Below are positions 46,614 through 57,160 of a stretch of 64,000 nt of DNA, piece after piece. The notes below the pieces were generated by a model that was not told the origin of the DNA, made no database searches, and saw nothing but the letters and a program-made list of their open reading frames with translations. The DNA lies in NCBI RefSeq assembly GCF_033807575.1, contig NC_084725.1:8529001-8593000 (forward strand). Reading direction: 5' to 3'. The DNA comes from Cydia pomonella (taxonomy: Eukaryota > Arthropoda > Insecta > Lepidoptera > Tortricidae). How positions within the stretch are numbered: position 1 is the first letter of the stretch; every line of letters begins with the position of its first letter. The translations under genes and the position numbers were made by a program.

Positions 46614-46806
46614 ACTCAGAATCACTAGCATGTACAATCCTGATGCTAGACAAAAAGTCCCAAAACTGTGTATGTAAAAATTGTACTTTCCACTACGTCA
46701 TGCGCATACAAGTGAAAAAAACACACTAAAAACGTGACGTAATGGAACGGCCATTTTGGGACATATTTTTTTAATGGTAGGATGGCGAATGCTGCCGATT
46801 CTGAGT
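46614..46806. mobile_element. Fold-back element, about 193 bp
   Basis: The ends are ACTCAGAATC (46614-46623) and GATTCTGAGT (46797-46806). 'gtcccaaaac' pairs with 'ttttgggac', and 'actacgtca' with 'tgacgtaat', nested in that order. Sequence such as 'gtgacgtaatggaacggcca' is familiar from a dispersed lepidopteran repeat. It is non-coding. Confidence 0.55.
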
Positions 46807-47210
46807 AGAATGAGCCAAAGAATGTCCAGATTGGTAAAAATTAGGTTTTCAATATTATTTTAGATAACGCCCACCTACGTGAAACTAACAAGACTGATAC
46901 GTATTAGATAGTTTTGCTAGTATCTAGCCTGTTATGTTAGATTAGGCTTCCAAAGGCAGCAGGGAGTATTAGGCAAATAGCAGAAAAATATATTTTCTAA
47001 CCACTATTTTGTCGGTTAAACTAAAAGTCGACAATCACCTGAAAACTACAGCCAAACTAACTTAACTAACGGCAGGACAGTGAATTTCAACGTCAAAACG
47101 AATTCAATTTAAGTTCAGAGGGCGTCAAGATAGTTAACCTAGTTTTGAATTTGCCTTTATTCATTCCTCTTTGTACCTAACGGGTACCACGGATAAGACT
47201 TTGTAAAAAA

Positions 47211-47421
47211 ACGGGACAAGTGCGTGTCGGACTCGCCCACCGAGAGTTCCGTACTTTTTAGTATTTGTTGTTATAGCGGCAACAGAAATACATCATCTGT
47301 GAATATTTCAACTGTCTAGATATCACGGTTCATGAGATGCAGCTTGGTGACAGACGGACGGACGGACAGCGGAGTCTTAGTAATAGGGTCCTGTTTTACC
47401 CTTTGGATACGGAATCCTAAA
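47211..47421 (+). mobile_element. 'ttccgta' repeat, short variant
   Basis: It begins 'acgggacaagtgcgtgtcgg', 'actcgcccaccgagagttcc' and 'gtactttttagtatttgttg', has a GACG run, and ends 'tttggatacggaatcctaaa'. It is a variant family related at its ends to the 30292 repeat (inverted TTCCGTA/TACGGAA). Confidence 0.7.
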
Positions 47422-47465
47422 AACGAATATGTACAACATAATTATAAGCTATAAGCTACCTGGCG

Positions 47466-47590
47466 TGGCGCCGGACTATTATTGCAGAGGCGAAGGCTAT
47501 TGGGAAGACTTGGAGGGAATTCAAGCACGAAGATCTAGTCAAGACCGATCCAGATGGCGGCGCACTGTGGATGCCCTCTGCCCCATCTAG
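47466..47590 (+). pseudogene. LINE ORF2 C-terminal relic
   Basis: The plus strand reads WRRTIIAEAKAIGKTWREFK, then one frameshift, then QDRSRWRRTVDALCPI and TAG at 47588-47590. 'WRR....E....G..W.E......DR..WR..V.ALCP' is the typical end of a lepidopteran endonuclease/reverse-transcriptase LINE protein. A similar ending occurs on the minus strand at 54274-54459. The frameshift and 5' truncation make it dead. Confidence 0.7.
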
Positions 47591-48051
47591 GGGACATAGG
47601 AAATTAATTAATTAATTAGGACAATAAGTCAAGCAAGTAATAAGCTTTTGTCATTGACTGTATTTTTGAATCAATGCTATTCCTCAAGATGATTCTAATG
47701 AGGCTTAATTCAATGAGTTTGTATTGTTTTAATACAGAATTTCTATAACTTTATACCTTGTCTTCATAATCTGACTGTCAGAAAAAAATAAGGAACCCCA
47801 AATCTAGCTACTGCCTACTGTGATGTCATTTATACGTGTAGCATAAAAGGGTCAAAATGGATAATGGTGATTTCAGGCATTTTAACGAGTGACGTATTAT
47901 CTTAATTGGAGGTTTTTATGAAAATTACGCTCTCTGACTACGTAGCATTCGTGCGGTGCAGATTTATTAGCTTAATTTGAATAGTAATGGGGGATATGAC
48001 GTCATCATTTGGATGAAGGTTAATATCCTGGGTCTTATCAGTATACATATA
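47591..48051. other. No recognised feature
   Basis: It follows the LINE end with an ATTA-rich run (47606-47622) and holds a CRE core TGACGTCA at 47997-48004. Nothing else is seen. Confidence 0.4.
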
Positions 48052-48161
48052 AGGCTTACCGCGAAAATTGTAATTTAATTATCTGCCTCTCTATCATTCT
48101 TGTCGTATTCGAGTAAAATGCAAATAGACTAACAAAGGAACGAAGTGATTTGCGGTCCTAT
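48052..48161. mobile_element. 'GGCCTACCGCGAA' fold-back, copy 3
   Basis: It starts AGGCTTACCGCGAAAATTG and ends with degenerate TTTGCGGTCCTA. 'gcctctctatcattcttgtc' lies at the same internal place as 'gcctctctgtcgcac' in copy 2. It is the most diverged of the three copies. Confidence 0.5.
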
Positions 48162-48224
48162 TTCTACTTCTACTACACAATTTAATTTGATATAATGTCT
48201 TTGCCTTAATGCCAAATAGGTACC

Positions 48225-48307
48225 TTATTTTGTTATGTACCCGCCGCTGTAAAGTAATTTACGGGATTACAACTACAAAGGTGTCACATGCGCGTTGCTG
48301 ACCCTAT
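48225..48307 (-). mobile_element. LINE 3'-end fragment, degenerate
   Basis: 'tacccgccgctgtaaagtaa' and 'gtgtcacatgcgcgttgctg' then 'accct' align to the 35842 subfamily in order, with many changes. Confidence 0.4.
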
Positions 48308-48345
48308 CACTGTTTACTAAAACTTATTTAATAGTGATAGTGTCC

Positions 48346-48471
48346 ATCCGACCGAAGTTTCGGTTTCGGCATAAAAATCGTGTTTCGGCCGAAGGCTCGG
48401 TTACGGCCGAAACTAGAGCAAAACTGAACTCGGTTTCGGCAAAAAAAACCGGTTTCGGTCGGATACTTTTT
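48346..48471. mobile_element. 'ttcggccgaa' fold-back repeat
   Basis: Outer ends CCATCCGACCGAA and TTCGGTCGGATA are inverted. The inside is built of repeated GGTTTCGGC / GGCCGAA units ('gtttcggccgaaggctcgg'), so multiple alternative stems are possible. An open frame across it is a by-product of the repetition. Confidence 0.65.
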
Positions 48472-48780
48472 AAGGATAAGTAACCCGCATGTGTCTCACG
48501 TTCAACCAACAACTGTAATATACAAACTTGTTAAGAGCCTTGCCTGCTGTTTTTTATTGCTATCATCATAAGAAATCTTATCTCTATCAGTATCAACATG
48601 AACCCCAAATCAACACTATCAAAATAACACTTTGTTTCTTTAAGGAAATCCCCATTTACCAGTAGTATGTTTATCCAGTCATTCAAAAAAAAACTCTATA
48701 ATCATAATAATTCTTCCCTTCCCCATGGAAATTACTCATCCAAACCTTACCCTAACCAAGGGTGGTGAAGTGTTAAAATA
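48472..48780. other. No recognised feature
   Basis: Nothing seen that I can support. Confidence 0.4.
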
Positions 48781-49664
48781 AACAGAACAGACATGAGTGA
48801 CAAGAAAAATAAATGTCTGGCTGACTGTACTTGTCATTTTTGAGATTAAGTGATGATGTTTTTATGACAAAATATTTGAGCGGGTAGAAAGATGTTTCAT
48901 GGTACATTTGTTTGGGTTATAGGCACATAACAGAAATTTAATATTTAGATCATGTTTTAATTCTGGTTTTGGTTTAGTTTTTATTTTTATAATTTAAGAA
49001 AATATGGTTATATCCAAATTGTTACCTTTTAGTTCTGACACTTGGAGACATTTACACCTCTAAATAATTTTAGATTTTTTGTTGTATTTGTTTATATGTA
49101 GATATTTTCAATTAATTGTATTTTATAATTGTTGATGTTTTTTTTGGTTGTATGTAAATTCCATGTTGACTTATATAAAAGCCCTTGTGGCCTATTTGTT
49201 GAATTCATAAATGTTGGAGTTGAAATTGCTAAATTCCATCTTGAATTTGATTTCTATGATACCTAGGAATTTTTGTAATCAATTGTGTACCATGCCAAAG
49301 GGGCCAAATTTTTTAGACATATTTTAATTTTGTTTAGTATTAGTTTTAATTTAGTTTTATTTAATAGATAAGTTAGTTTATTTTTATTTTGCCTTACATT
49401 TAATTACTTTTTAAGAAATAAATTGTGTAATATTGTATATATAACCAATTTGTAAATATACTTATCTTTAACAACTCAAGGAAGAGTGGTATCTCCCAAC
49501 ACATGCAACACTTTGCTTACCGGGAAGCATCATCCCTTACATCATAAACATTGTGCATTTTATTTTATGAAGTAAAGTATTTTGTTTTCATTTGTATTGA
49601 ATTTGTATATACCTAATGTGTGAAGAATGTTGCCAATTTAAATAAAACAATAAACTGTATGTTT
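48781..49664 (+). other. 3'UTR-like, T-rich block with poly(A) signals
   Basis: This block is T-rich on the plus strand and poor in CpG, and it differs from the repeat-rich flanks. It contains AATAAA-type signals at about 49419-49424 and a pair near 49640-49655. A short frame (MSDKKNKCLADCTCHF, then TGA at about 48842-48844) precedes it and could be the end of a terminal exon, but it is only a few codons after a stop. The block may be a host gene 3' untranslated region or an intron. Confidence 0.2.
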
Positions 49665-50444
49665 TAATGTGATTATTGTCTACCATACCTAGCTGAAACG
49701 GTTTAAAGTTGAAATCCATAAACCTCCTTTTGATTTGCGCTTTATGCTACAGAATTGATTTGGATTTAAATTGAAGTCATTCCATTTAAAATTAATTACT
49801 TAGTCTGCACAATTAAGTACTGGATTTGTATTCATTTAACAACAAATTATGTTTATATATTTTCTTAAATATAAACAGTAACCAATATCATCTGGATAAA
49901 AACAAAGGCCAGCAGATATGAATCTAGTTCTTCCCGGCCACAAATTAATAGTTATAGATGGATAATAGTAATTTCTTAACATAGATATTACTTAAGTGTA
50001 GATAGGGAAAACACAGAAGTTCATCAGAAGGATTGTGTTTCTATCACAGACTGCTTATCTCGTCAGAACCCAGACATTTATATACTATAACTTATAAAAA
50101 GTATATAACATTTAATACTGAAATATGATGCCAATGGGCACTATTGGGCACCAAGGGGTTAAAGTACTATTTGGTTGGGTTGAATATTTAAACTATTTAA
50201 AGCAAGTATATTTTAAACAGTGAATAAAAGTAAAATATTAAGTATGTTGCCTTTGCTGCCAACATTGTTTGAGTAGCTGGTCTTTTGCACTAAAATCAAT
50301 TTAAAAACCTAGGAATCAATTCTAAGATACATGGGATGCTTTGGCATCTTAGAATTAACATTGGCCCTGCTAATAATGAAAGATAGTAATAAAATTGCTA
50401 GAAAATAAAGCAATAATTATCTTTAGAATTTTGAATTTTTTGAT
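49665..50444. other. No recognised feature
   Basis: AT-rich. No repeat from the families listed here. Confidence 0.4.
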
Positions 50445-50722
50445 GACCAGTTTGCCCTAGTGGGTAGTGACCCTGCCTATGAAGCTGATGGTCCTAGGTT
50501 CAAATCCTGGTAAGGCCATTTATTCGTGTGATGAGCATGAATATTTGTCCCTGAGTCATGGGTGTTTTCGATGTATTTAAGTACATATTTATAAATATTT
50601 ATATATTATATACATCATTGTCTAAGTACCCTCAACACAAGCCTTATTGAGCTTACTGTAGAACTTAGTCAATTTGTGTAATAATGTCCTATAATATTTA
50701 TTTATTATTTATTTATTTATAT
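50445..50722 (+). mobile_element. tRNA-headed SINE, full copy
   Basis: It starts GACCAGTTTGCCCTAGTGGG with an A box, and the B box GGTTCAAATCC is at 50497-50507. The body includes 'cctgagtcatgggtgtttt' and 'gcttactgtagaacttagtc', and the element ends in an (ATTT)n tail. Transcription would use the internal RNA polymerase III promoter. It is the same family as 57887 and 58441. No exact target duplication was found. Confidence 0.85.
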
Positions 50723-51061
50723 CAAGTACATCCTTGTAGCAAACAATTAAAAGTAATAAACGAATCAATTAAAAACATAGGATAACTTAAATCACTATGA
50801 AATCATTCATATCCTTTAGACAATGTTAATTACTAGGGACAAGACGCTTATACAAATGAGTAATCTAATAGGAAAAACAATAGCAACGGTTTACACGATT
50901 CCCATGCCGTGGTTGAATATGCGATGACCATTCCTCATTCAAAACGGTTAGCTTTTTGTTCGCGAACCACGTTGGGACGCAAAACCCCATTAAGTACACC
51001 GGCATGCCTCGAAAATTTCTGATATAAAACATAAATGGGACTAAATATCGATCATACACTC

Positions 51062-51330
51062 ACCACAACAAGATAAGTAAGCCGGCTATTCTTTAAATAA
51101 TAGCACAGAATTACGCCCGTCAAGTTTAACACAATAACGTTCACTTAGAATCACTAAACTGCACTTCACTGTTAAAATAAGACTTTAAACATTACATTTC
51201 TTTAGCATTTTCAGTCACAATTCTTTTAAAAACACAAATTCACTGCGAATGCACTAGTGGCGATCAACATAACAACCGCTCAAAGTCAATGCAATACAAG
51301 ACTGCCTCATGCCAAACTCATCTGCCACTA
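51062..51330 (-). other. Candidate non-coding first exon (minus strand)
   Basis: Read on the minus strand, this 270-bp piece looks like an insect 5' untranslated region. It has initiator-like 'attcgcagtgaatttgtgtt' near 51250, an A/T-rich leader, and a strong splice-donor match at its end (TTGTG|GTGAGT, around 51056-51066). No coding exon can be attached. The sequence upstream of it holds GCGCCATCTA motifs. This is an inference from general features only. Confidence 0.25.
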
Positions 51331-51482
51331 CTGCCAGTACTATAATACATACCATAGACACGAACGGTTTGTTATTGACTTCAAAGGTTGTTTTTCCTAT
51401 TACCCGACAAAATCAAATGGAACGTCTACAGACTGAAACTCCCTGAATAATGGAGACTTTTTGTTACGGTCCGATTAAACTA

Positions 51483-51680
51483 GCGCCATCTATGTAAAAC
51501 GTACGTAACCCTGATGACAGACAACCATAGTGTCCGCGTTCAAACTGTCAAATGAAAGAGTTGATTTTAGCGACATCTAGCGAGTTTGGTGTGTACTATA
51601 TTGGAAGTATAGTTTAGTAACTTCTTGTATGTTCGTCACAATTCGGTCACAATGTGAAGATCTGCTGATAGATGGCGCGA
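51483..51680. promoter_or_regulatory. Cluster of GCGCCATCTA motifs
   Basis: GCGCCATCTA (51483-51492), GCGACATCTAG (51570-51580) and TAGATGGCGCGA (51669-51680) lie within 200 bp. AGATGGCGC resembles the insect CTCF core AGGTGGCGC. The cluster sits upstream of the candidate minus-strand exon, as a promoter-proximal or insulator element might. Confidence 0.3.
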
Positions 51681-51782
51681 ATATAAAATTTTATTTTGGT
51701 TCACAAATTATACGTAAGATGTCTCTTTATTTAAATTACATTTTATAGGTGCATTACAATACAATAACATAACCAAAGAGTA

Positions 51783-52013
51783 AATAAGAGCCTTAGTAGA
51801 GAGTATCATTTTGTACCATTTGGTGTTGAAACTCTAGGTCCATGGGGTCCCAGCGCGTACAAGTTTTTTGGAGAAATCGCGAAACGTCTGGTTGACGTAA
51901 CTGGTGACCGAAGAGCTGGCGGCTTCCTAGCACAACGTATCAGTATTGCGATACAACGAGGAAATGCCGCCAGCATCCTTGGTACAATGCCAAAGGGCCT
52001 ATTTTATATATAA
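51783..52013 (+). pseudogene. LINE ORF C-terminal end (outer element)
   Basis: There are 76 open codons on the plus strand ending with TAA at 52011-52013. They read EYHFVPFGVETLGPWGPSAY, a segment FFGEIAKRLVDVTGDRRAGG, and IQRGNAASILGT before the end. 'ETLGPWGP.A......I..RL...TGD.RAG.FL.QRIS.AIQRGNA.SILGT' is a conserved ending that I know from LINE-type reverse-transcriptase proteins of many invertebrates. No stop breaks the preserved part. The 5' side is lost at about 51783. The 3' untranslated region continues after the nested insertion to about 52328, with AATAAAA and a short oligo(A). Confidence 0.75.
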
Positions 52014-52328
52014 GCTAGTTCGTATTCGTATTCGTATTCGTATTCGCGGGCTGGGTTTCCGCAACTCGACGTCGCAATTCGCGCCTATTTTGCGTGATGG
52101 TGGGTTGACGGCACTACTCCTGCCAACCCAACTCTACCAGGAAGCCTAGCAGACCCTTGATGTTGCCGACGACTTCTGGGAGAGACCCCGGGGAACCGAG
52201 GTATTGTGCCCGGTATTCTGCCACCCCTGGGCATTCATATATATATATATAAGCTAGTTATAGTAATCATCTGTATATATCCATTATGTATATTGTTATT
52301 GTAAATAAAAATTAATGTAAAAAAAAGA
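52014..52328 (+). mobile_element. 3'UTR of outer LINE, split by an insertion
   Basis: The outer LINE runs through 52020, is interrupted by the element at 52021-52243, and resumes at about 52260 ('atagtaatcatctgtatata') to 'gtaaataaaaattaatgt' and an A run near 52328. The exact repeat TATATATAAGCTAGTT at 52005-52020 and 52244-52259 marks the target duplication. Confidence 0.8.
52021..52243 (-). mobile_element. Nested 5'-truncated LINE with hexamer tail
   Basis: On the minus strand it starts inside a coding region: the frame from about 52236 reads ECPGVAEYRAQYLGS, then a block with LPEVVGNIKGLLGF, and stops at TAG (plus 52114-52116). A short 3' untranslated region follows, ending in a (ACGAAT)n tail (plus TATTCG repeats, 52022-52046). 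The tail is next to one 16-bp target duplication and the truncated 5' end next to the other. It is clearly younger than the outer LINE. Confidence 0.8.
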
Positions 52329-52588
52329 GTAATATATTTTCAAGGTTATTCAACCTTTTTTTATATACTTACTTACAAAAAAATAAAAAATACTCTGTAA
52401 TCCTCGTGTTGCGTCATGTCAATTTGATGGACTAAAACATTGAGTAGATTTTTTTTTAAATTATATTCTAAAAATACTTACACCGAAGATAGTAAATTAA
52501 GTGTGAAACTGAAACAATAACGATGGATTGATATGCGGAATACATAGTTTGAGTTAAAAATGTAAGTAGTAGATACATATACTTGTTG
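52329..52588. other. No recognised feature
   Basis: AT-rich interval after the outer LINE. Nothing identified. Confidence 0.4.
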
Positions 52589-53240
52589 ACCGACCGAGCG
52601 TAAGCGAAGGTCGGTTTCTGTTTCAGCTTGGGCAAAAATGCTTTCGTAGGTATGTCCGCTCTGCAGGTCGCATTTCTCAACCTGATTCTGTTGTGTGAGC
52701 GGGTTTGATAGTCAGATGGTATTTTTTGTCGTTTCTTTTTTTGGAAAAATTTTCAAAATGGCGGAAATTGGCATAAAGGATTTAAGAGGCAACAGGAGTG
52801 GTAATTTATCCGTATGAACGTACTCGACTGTTTCCTCTGAGGTTTTTGAAGCTAGAGCAATGATTTTTTCAACACAGATTATTATTGTTAATAGCTGTGT
52901 CGGACTATTTTGTTTGTTTTTTTTTATATTTTTGTTTTCTTGAGTCGCTACTGCACTTCATATATTCGCAAAACGGCACACAGATAATTTTATTACCATT
53001 TAGATCTCAAAATTTCTTTACATTTAGTTAAGTTTTGAAGGAGGAAACAGTCGAGTACAAAACATCGTTTTTTGTGATTTTTATTCAGGATTTTTCACCT
53101 TTCGCGTTGTCCTTATCGCGCTAGTTTTAGGAGCCGCTTCCGTTAGCGAGACGGATATATTCACTTAAAATATTTAAATCTCAGCTCCCGTATCCTCTTA
53201 AGCGCCACTAGGCTTTATGGCGCTTCAGACCATTGTGACC
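52589..53240. repeat. Composite dispersed repeat with inverted blocks
   Basis: It starts with a hairpin 'ccgaccgagcgtaagcgaag' closing on 'gtcgg'. Further in, GTACTCGACTGTTTCCTC (52820-52837) is the exact reverse complement of 53041-53058. The right part has 'ggagccgcttccgttagcga' and 'cctcgcttcgctgtgaaat'. GC/AT texture and phrases such as 'ccgaccgagcg...aaggtcgg' suggest a dispersed repeat, but I cannot define its ends or class. Confidence 0.4.
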
Positions 53241-54243
53241 TCGCTTCGCTGTGAAATAATGACTTAACCACTAAAGTTAATGTTTTTTTCAACACACTTG
53301 CTCAAAACGACGTTTTTATTCCACCGATTTTTGGCTTATAATCCTAGATTGCTTTTTCAGTATAGTATAACACTCGTGCTTTTTCATTATATTATCCGAC
53401 TGAGTTAAGAAGGTAACTGATGGCTAATAATATGCATGGAAACGGAGCCTTCTTAATTTGGTCGAGTAATACTTTTTTTTTAACCTTTTGTATCAAATAT
53501 TAGTACAAAGAGGTTTTATCACACCAAACATAATTTATAGATTAAATTATCTCTTATATTTCATTAATGAATAAACAATATTTTATCGATTTGATCTCCA
53601 TCCGTCGAATAGAAATACGAAAATGTTTGCATTAAAAAAAAAAATAATTAGCTTTTTGTCCATTTCGTTCGCGCCTTTGCCATGCGCGCGCATTGGAATC
53701 GTGCGTAAAAAAAACGCGCCTGCCATTTTCCGTATTTTTCATAAAATTGGAATAGTTTTGCATGTTTTTAGTTTATATACTTATTGACGAAAAAATTAAG
53801 AACACAATATTGACGCTGCCAGTAATACTACATATAATAGAGGCAAGAGCCGAGAACGATAGCCTTTTACCATCAAAATCGGGTGAAAAATAATTGGCGG
53901 CATATATATGAAACTTTAGTTCAATGGAAAATCAGCAAAACCGCCCAGTCTTTCTTGGAAAACGTGTTGGTAGCTTACTTCAATTAACTGGTGAATAAGT
54001 GCCTACAAGGCCAGCTCGCTTTGGTAAAGTTTGGTGCAATTATTCGATGTTAAAACTGTAAGCCACCATTTTGAAAATTGTAGGTAATTTTACTGTTTTG
54101 ACAAAATAAATCTAACTTTTAAGTTTTGTTTTTTCCTCGCAAGTGTATTGAAAAACGTCGTATGAGACGCGTGTGCTATGGTCAGTACACACTTCGGCTT
54201 TCTTATCCCAAATCTTTTCTTCGCCCAATATCGCCTCGTGTGT
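53241..54243. other. No recognised feature
   Basis: AT-rich. No coding or repeat signal supported. Confidence 0.4.
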
Positions 54244-54471
54244 AATGACCAACTTTTTGTTGTTGTTGTTGTCCTAAAGCACCCCAGAGGTGCAAAGGGC
54301 CTTCACAAGCTCGCGCCACGCCTTCCTATCTTCAGCTCGTCCTCTGGCCTCGCTCCAGCTCAACCCGACCGCTCGTAACTCTCTTTGGACGGACCGTTGC
54401 CAAGAGTGTACAGGACGCCCGGAGCCACGGCTTCCGTCCGGCTTGAACCAACCGGCTTGAATGACCAACTT
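54244..54471 (-). mobile_element. Short LINE insertion with 12-bp target duplication
   Basis: Exact AATGACCAACTT repeats at 54244-54255 and 54460-54471 flank a minus-strand insert of about 204 bp. It holds only the end of ORF2, followed at once by a (CAA)n tail (plus GTT repeats, 54258-54272). Severe 5' truncation plus a target duplication shows target-primed reverse transcription by LINE machinery. Confidence 0.88.
54274..54459 (-). pseudogene. LINE ORF2 C-terminal fragment
   Basis: Minus strand, about 62 codons: FKPDGSRGSGRPVHSWQRSV, then LRAVGLSWSEARGRAEDRKA and WRELVKALCTSGVL with TAG at plus 54274-54276. 'GRP...W.R....EL...G.SW.EA...A.DR..WR.LV.ALC' is the characteristic basic C-terminus of lepidopteran LINE ORF2 proteins, related to 47466-47590. 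The open frame runs on past 54459 into flanking DNA by chance. No internal stop is present, and the GC content is high. Confidence 0.8.
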
Positions 54472-55137
54472 AGCACACTTATATCATAATGTACTATTAT
54501 TTTCCATTATACATTTAAGCTTATCGCGAGGTCTACAGCTCACAAAACCACTAGCATAAATTAGTCGCTGTTTACTTACTTCATAAAACCAATCTAGCAT
54601 CCAGCTCAATATTTTCCGTCATACATTAACACCGTGACTGTAAATACGATAGTTTTTGTCTCTTCTGCTCATAAAGTTTCGATGAAATGGTGGGATAAAA
54701 AGCGGTGCGTTTAGAAACTTGGAAATGAACGGTTTCGGTGCACTTCCGCCCGAGATGACCGCTGAGGGCGTTAGCAGGACAGCGAGGATTGTAGAGTTGT
54801 CTTAAGAACGTTAATTTTTATTTTATTTTATGGATTAATATCACTACAATATGTTCTATATTGATCTTATCAACAATTTAGAAAGAATTAAAGAAAATAC
54901 ATTTATTAATTTATAATTTTTACAAACATTTGACAACACAAATTACTTAGATGTTAAACAGGATCCCCACTCAGCATATTTCCACGGAACGCCATGGCGC
55001 TGATTTTAAGTGGGGACCTAGCTTCTACACTACATCTAAATTAAAACTAAGCGAGTGACAACATAACCGTCAAAACACTGATTATAAATTACCGTCACAA
55101 TAAGCAATTTAGTGATATTCGCGCCTCGTGTATCAGT
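54472..55137. other. No gene recognised
   Basis: GATCCCCACT (54962-54971) and AGTGGGGACC (55010-55019) form a short inverted pair around an NcoI-like GCCATGGC palindrome. Unclassified. Confidence 0.35.
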
Positions 55138-55245
55138 TTTTGATACCACTTCGGTGGTAAACAAGCATGACATAATTATGTAGTCTATCTATAGACGCTC
55201 ACAACTTCAGAGAGGTCAAGCGTGTTGCCCGTCATTATAAAACCT
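55138..55245 (-). mobile_element. LINE 3'-end fragment, degenerate
   Basis: 'ttgataccacttcggtggta', 'aacaagcatgac', 'tatagacgctcacaac' and 'gcgtgttgcccg' follow the order of the 35842 subfamily with many substitutions and the core motif lost. Confidence 0.5.
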
Positions 55246-56284
55246 GTAGGTAAGTATATTTTTTGAACGAACCCATATGAATACCTAGGTACTTTTGTCG
55301 CCTTTAGCACCTTGGGTAGTTTTTCTATTAAGCAGGTATTTCAGAAATTGCGATTTTACCAGCATGACTAAGTAAATTCATTAGCTAATACGCTCAGAGA
55401 CATCTCTGTTAAGTGTCATTAGCTACAAAAGTTCATGGCGACATTATCAATAACCTTATCCGACGTTTCAGCTGGGTTGCACCAGCTGTGGCCGCGGATT
55501 TACTGACGTCACATCAAAATGCCAACGGAGATCCTAAACAACACTAAACTACCCGAAAATAGTTTATAAAAATGTTCGAGGTGCTATTACTTCAACTTTA
55601 TCTCTACCTTATCTTTATCTTTATGTTTATCTGACTTGTAAATTATACGTACATATATTTATATTTTGACATACATGCTCTAAAAATGTGTATTCCGTAA
55701 GGCGCCACATAGTGAAACTGACTGATCTGTAACATCCTATGTACAAATTAATAATTTTGTATTTTATTTAAAGTTACCATATTTTTTACGACGTCTCCAC
55801 ACCTCTGTTCCACCGTGAAGAATGTTATTAAGTGGGTAGAAAAAACAAGCTATCTCTATCAGAGTGACGTGATAATTAGTAGCCTGGTCTGTCTGTGTCG
55901 CGCTGCACACCTAAGGTGCCTTCAACAAAAACTGGAGACGTTGAAAAAACTTAACCGCTCCTAGTGAAATAAGCATTAAATGTAGCGGATGAAACATCAC
56001 GCCAAAAGTATTTGCCACCCTCGAATAACTACTTTAAATTGATATATATGTCGGCAGCCGATCGTAAGATCAGGCAGATCGTAATGTTGCTGTGTAATGT
56101 TTTTACGATAGTCGCATTAAAACAATAGGTATATGTTAGGTATATTGGAAGGACACGTTCGTTCGATCGCCTCAGATGCCCGAAGAGAAAACTGTCCAGA
56201 AATAGGAGCCAGAATAGAGGCTCCTTCGACTCAGGGAACGAGACAAAGATTTTCACGTTTCATGATATGCCTAGTAATTTAACG
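55246..56284. other. No gene recognised
   Basis: TGACGTCA occurs at 55504-55511 in 'ttactgacgtcacatc', within a GC-richer spot. Nothing else is supported. Confidence 0.4.
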
Positions 56285-56465
56285 ATCTGCCTGAGGGTCG
56301 CGAAGTTGGAATCTCGACCCAATGCGAATTTCAATCCTTTTGTGGTGAGCGTTGCGAAATGCATCGCAGTCTTAGTGTGTGTTTTAGTTTTTAAGATATG
56401 TATGCTAGTTTTAAGGTATTTATCTATGGGCCCATAGTTGCCTGAAAATGAAGATTTTTCATTTC
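56285..56465 (+). mobile_element. Retroelement 3' end ('tatgggcc..gcctgaa')
   Basis: 'gttggaatctcgacccaatg', 'gcgttgcgaaatgcatcgca' and 'ggtatttatctatgggccca' are followed by 'tagttgcctgaaaatgaag' and T-rich sequence. It resembles the 3' ends at 1841 and 33336 and ends where a poly(A) site would be. No coding part remains. Confidence 0.45.
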
Positions 56466-56583
56466 ATTTACATAGTACCTATCATTTGGATAGATTTTCT
56501 ACAGCAATCCGAACTTCATTTGGCTTGTAAGTACTCCCAAACTATATAGGTCCAAATTTATTAAAGTAAAAATAAATAAAATA

Positions 56584-56687
56584 CACCATCAGATATATTG
56601 GACCAACCAAGGTGTTCACAAATATCTGAACAAAGCCTCGATGAACAAGACGTCTTGGCCGCCCGATATATCTAATAATGGCTGTTC
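56584..56687. mobile_element. 'CAGATATAT' MITE, degenerate copy
   Basis: 'caccatcagatatattgg' and 'cacaaatatctgaaca' on the left, and 'ggccgcccgatatatctaat' on the right, match the MITE at 57161-57287 in order and orientation. The ends have decayed. Confidence 0.6.
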
Positions 56688-56761
56688 CTATGGTATGCTA
56701 AATACTCAGGTAATGAAAAATGCCAAAATGCAATGTAGGCCATGGCCATTTTTTTGAAGTT

Positions 56762-56902
56762 TTTATTTTACCGTTCTGTCGCTATGAATGATTTTTGTAT
56801 CCATGCCAAATTGCAGCTTTCTAGCACAGAGCAAAGCCAAGGACGGACGGACAGACGGACATGGCGAAACTATAAGGGTTTCTAGGTGACTACGAAACCC
56901 TA
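56762..56902 (+). mobile_element. 'AGGGTTCCGTAG' repeat, 3' part
   Basis: It contains 'ccatgccaaattgcagcttt', a GACG run, 'atggcgaaactataagggtt' and 'gactacgaaaccctaa'. It is the right end of the family seen in full at 30292-31018. Confidence 0.7.
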
Positions 56903-57160
56903 ACCAGTGTTATTGTATGTCTTTCTAGCTGTATATTACCTATATTTATCATTTAGAAAGATTAAAATCTAAATTTCATCTCATACTAAAAGCTCCACTT
57001 CTTCACATTTTTGGGAACAAAAAAACAAGACAACGAAAAGAATTTTGACCTCCATAAACGAAACAAAATACATATAACAATTTTAGGGTTCAATATGTAC
57101 CCCCATATAATTATGACGTGTATTATATTTCCATTTGGCACCCAGTACGGATCTCTAGTA

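Noticed and set aside
48295..48483. Open frames on both strands with repeated Arg/Phe/Ser blocks
   Set aside because: Produced by the GGTTTCGGC repetition of the fold-back element, not by a gene.
50865..51059. 64-codon minus frame that reads like a small membrane protein
   Set aside because: First codon is GTG directly after an in-frame stop and overlaps a splice-donor-like GTGAGT; no family recognised.
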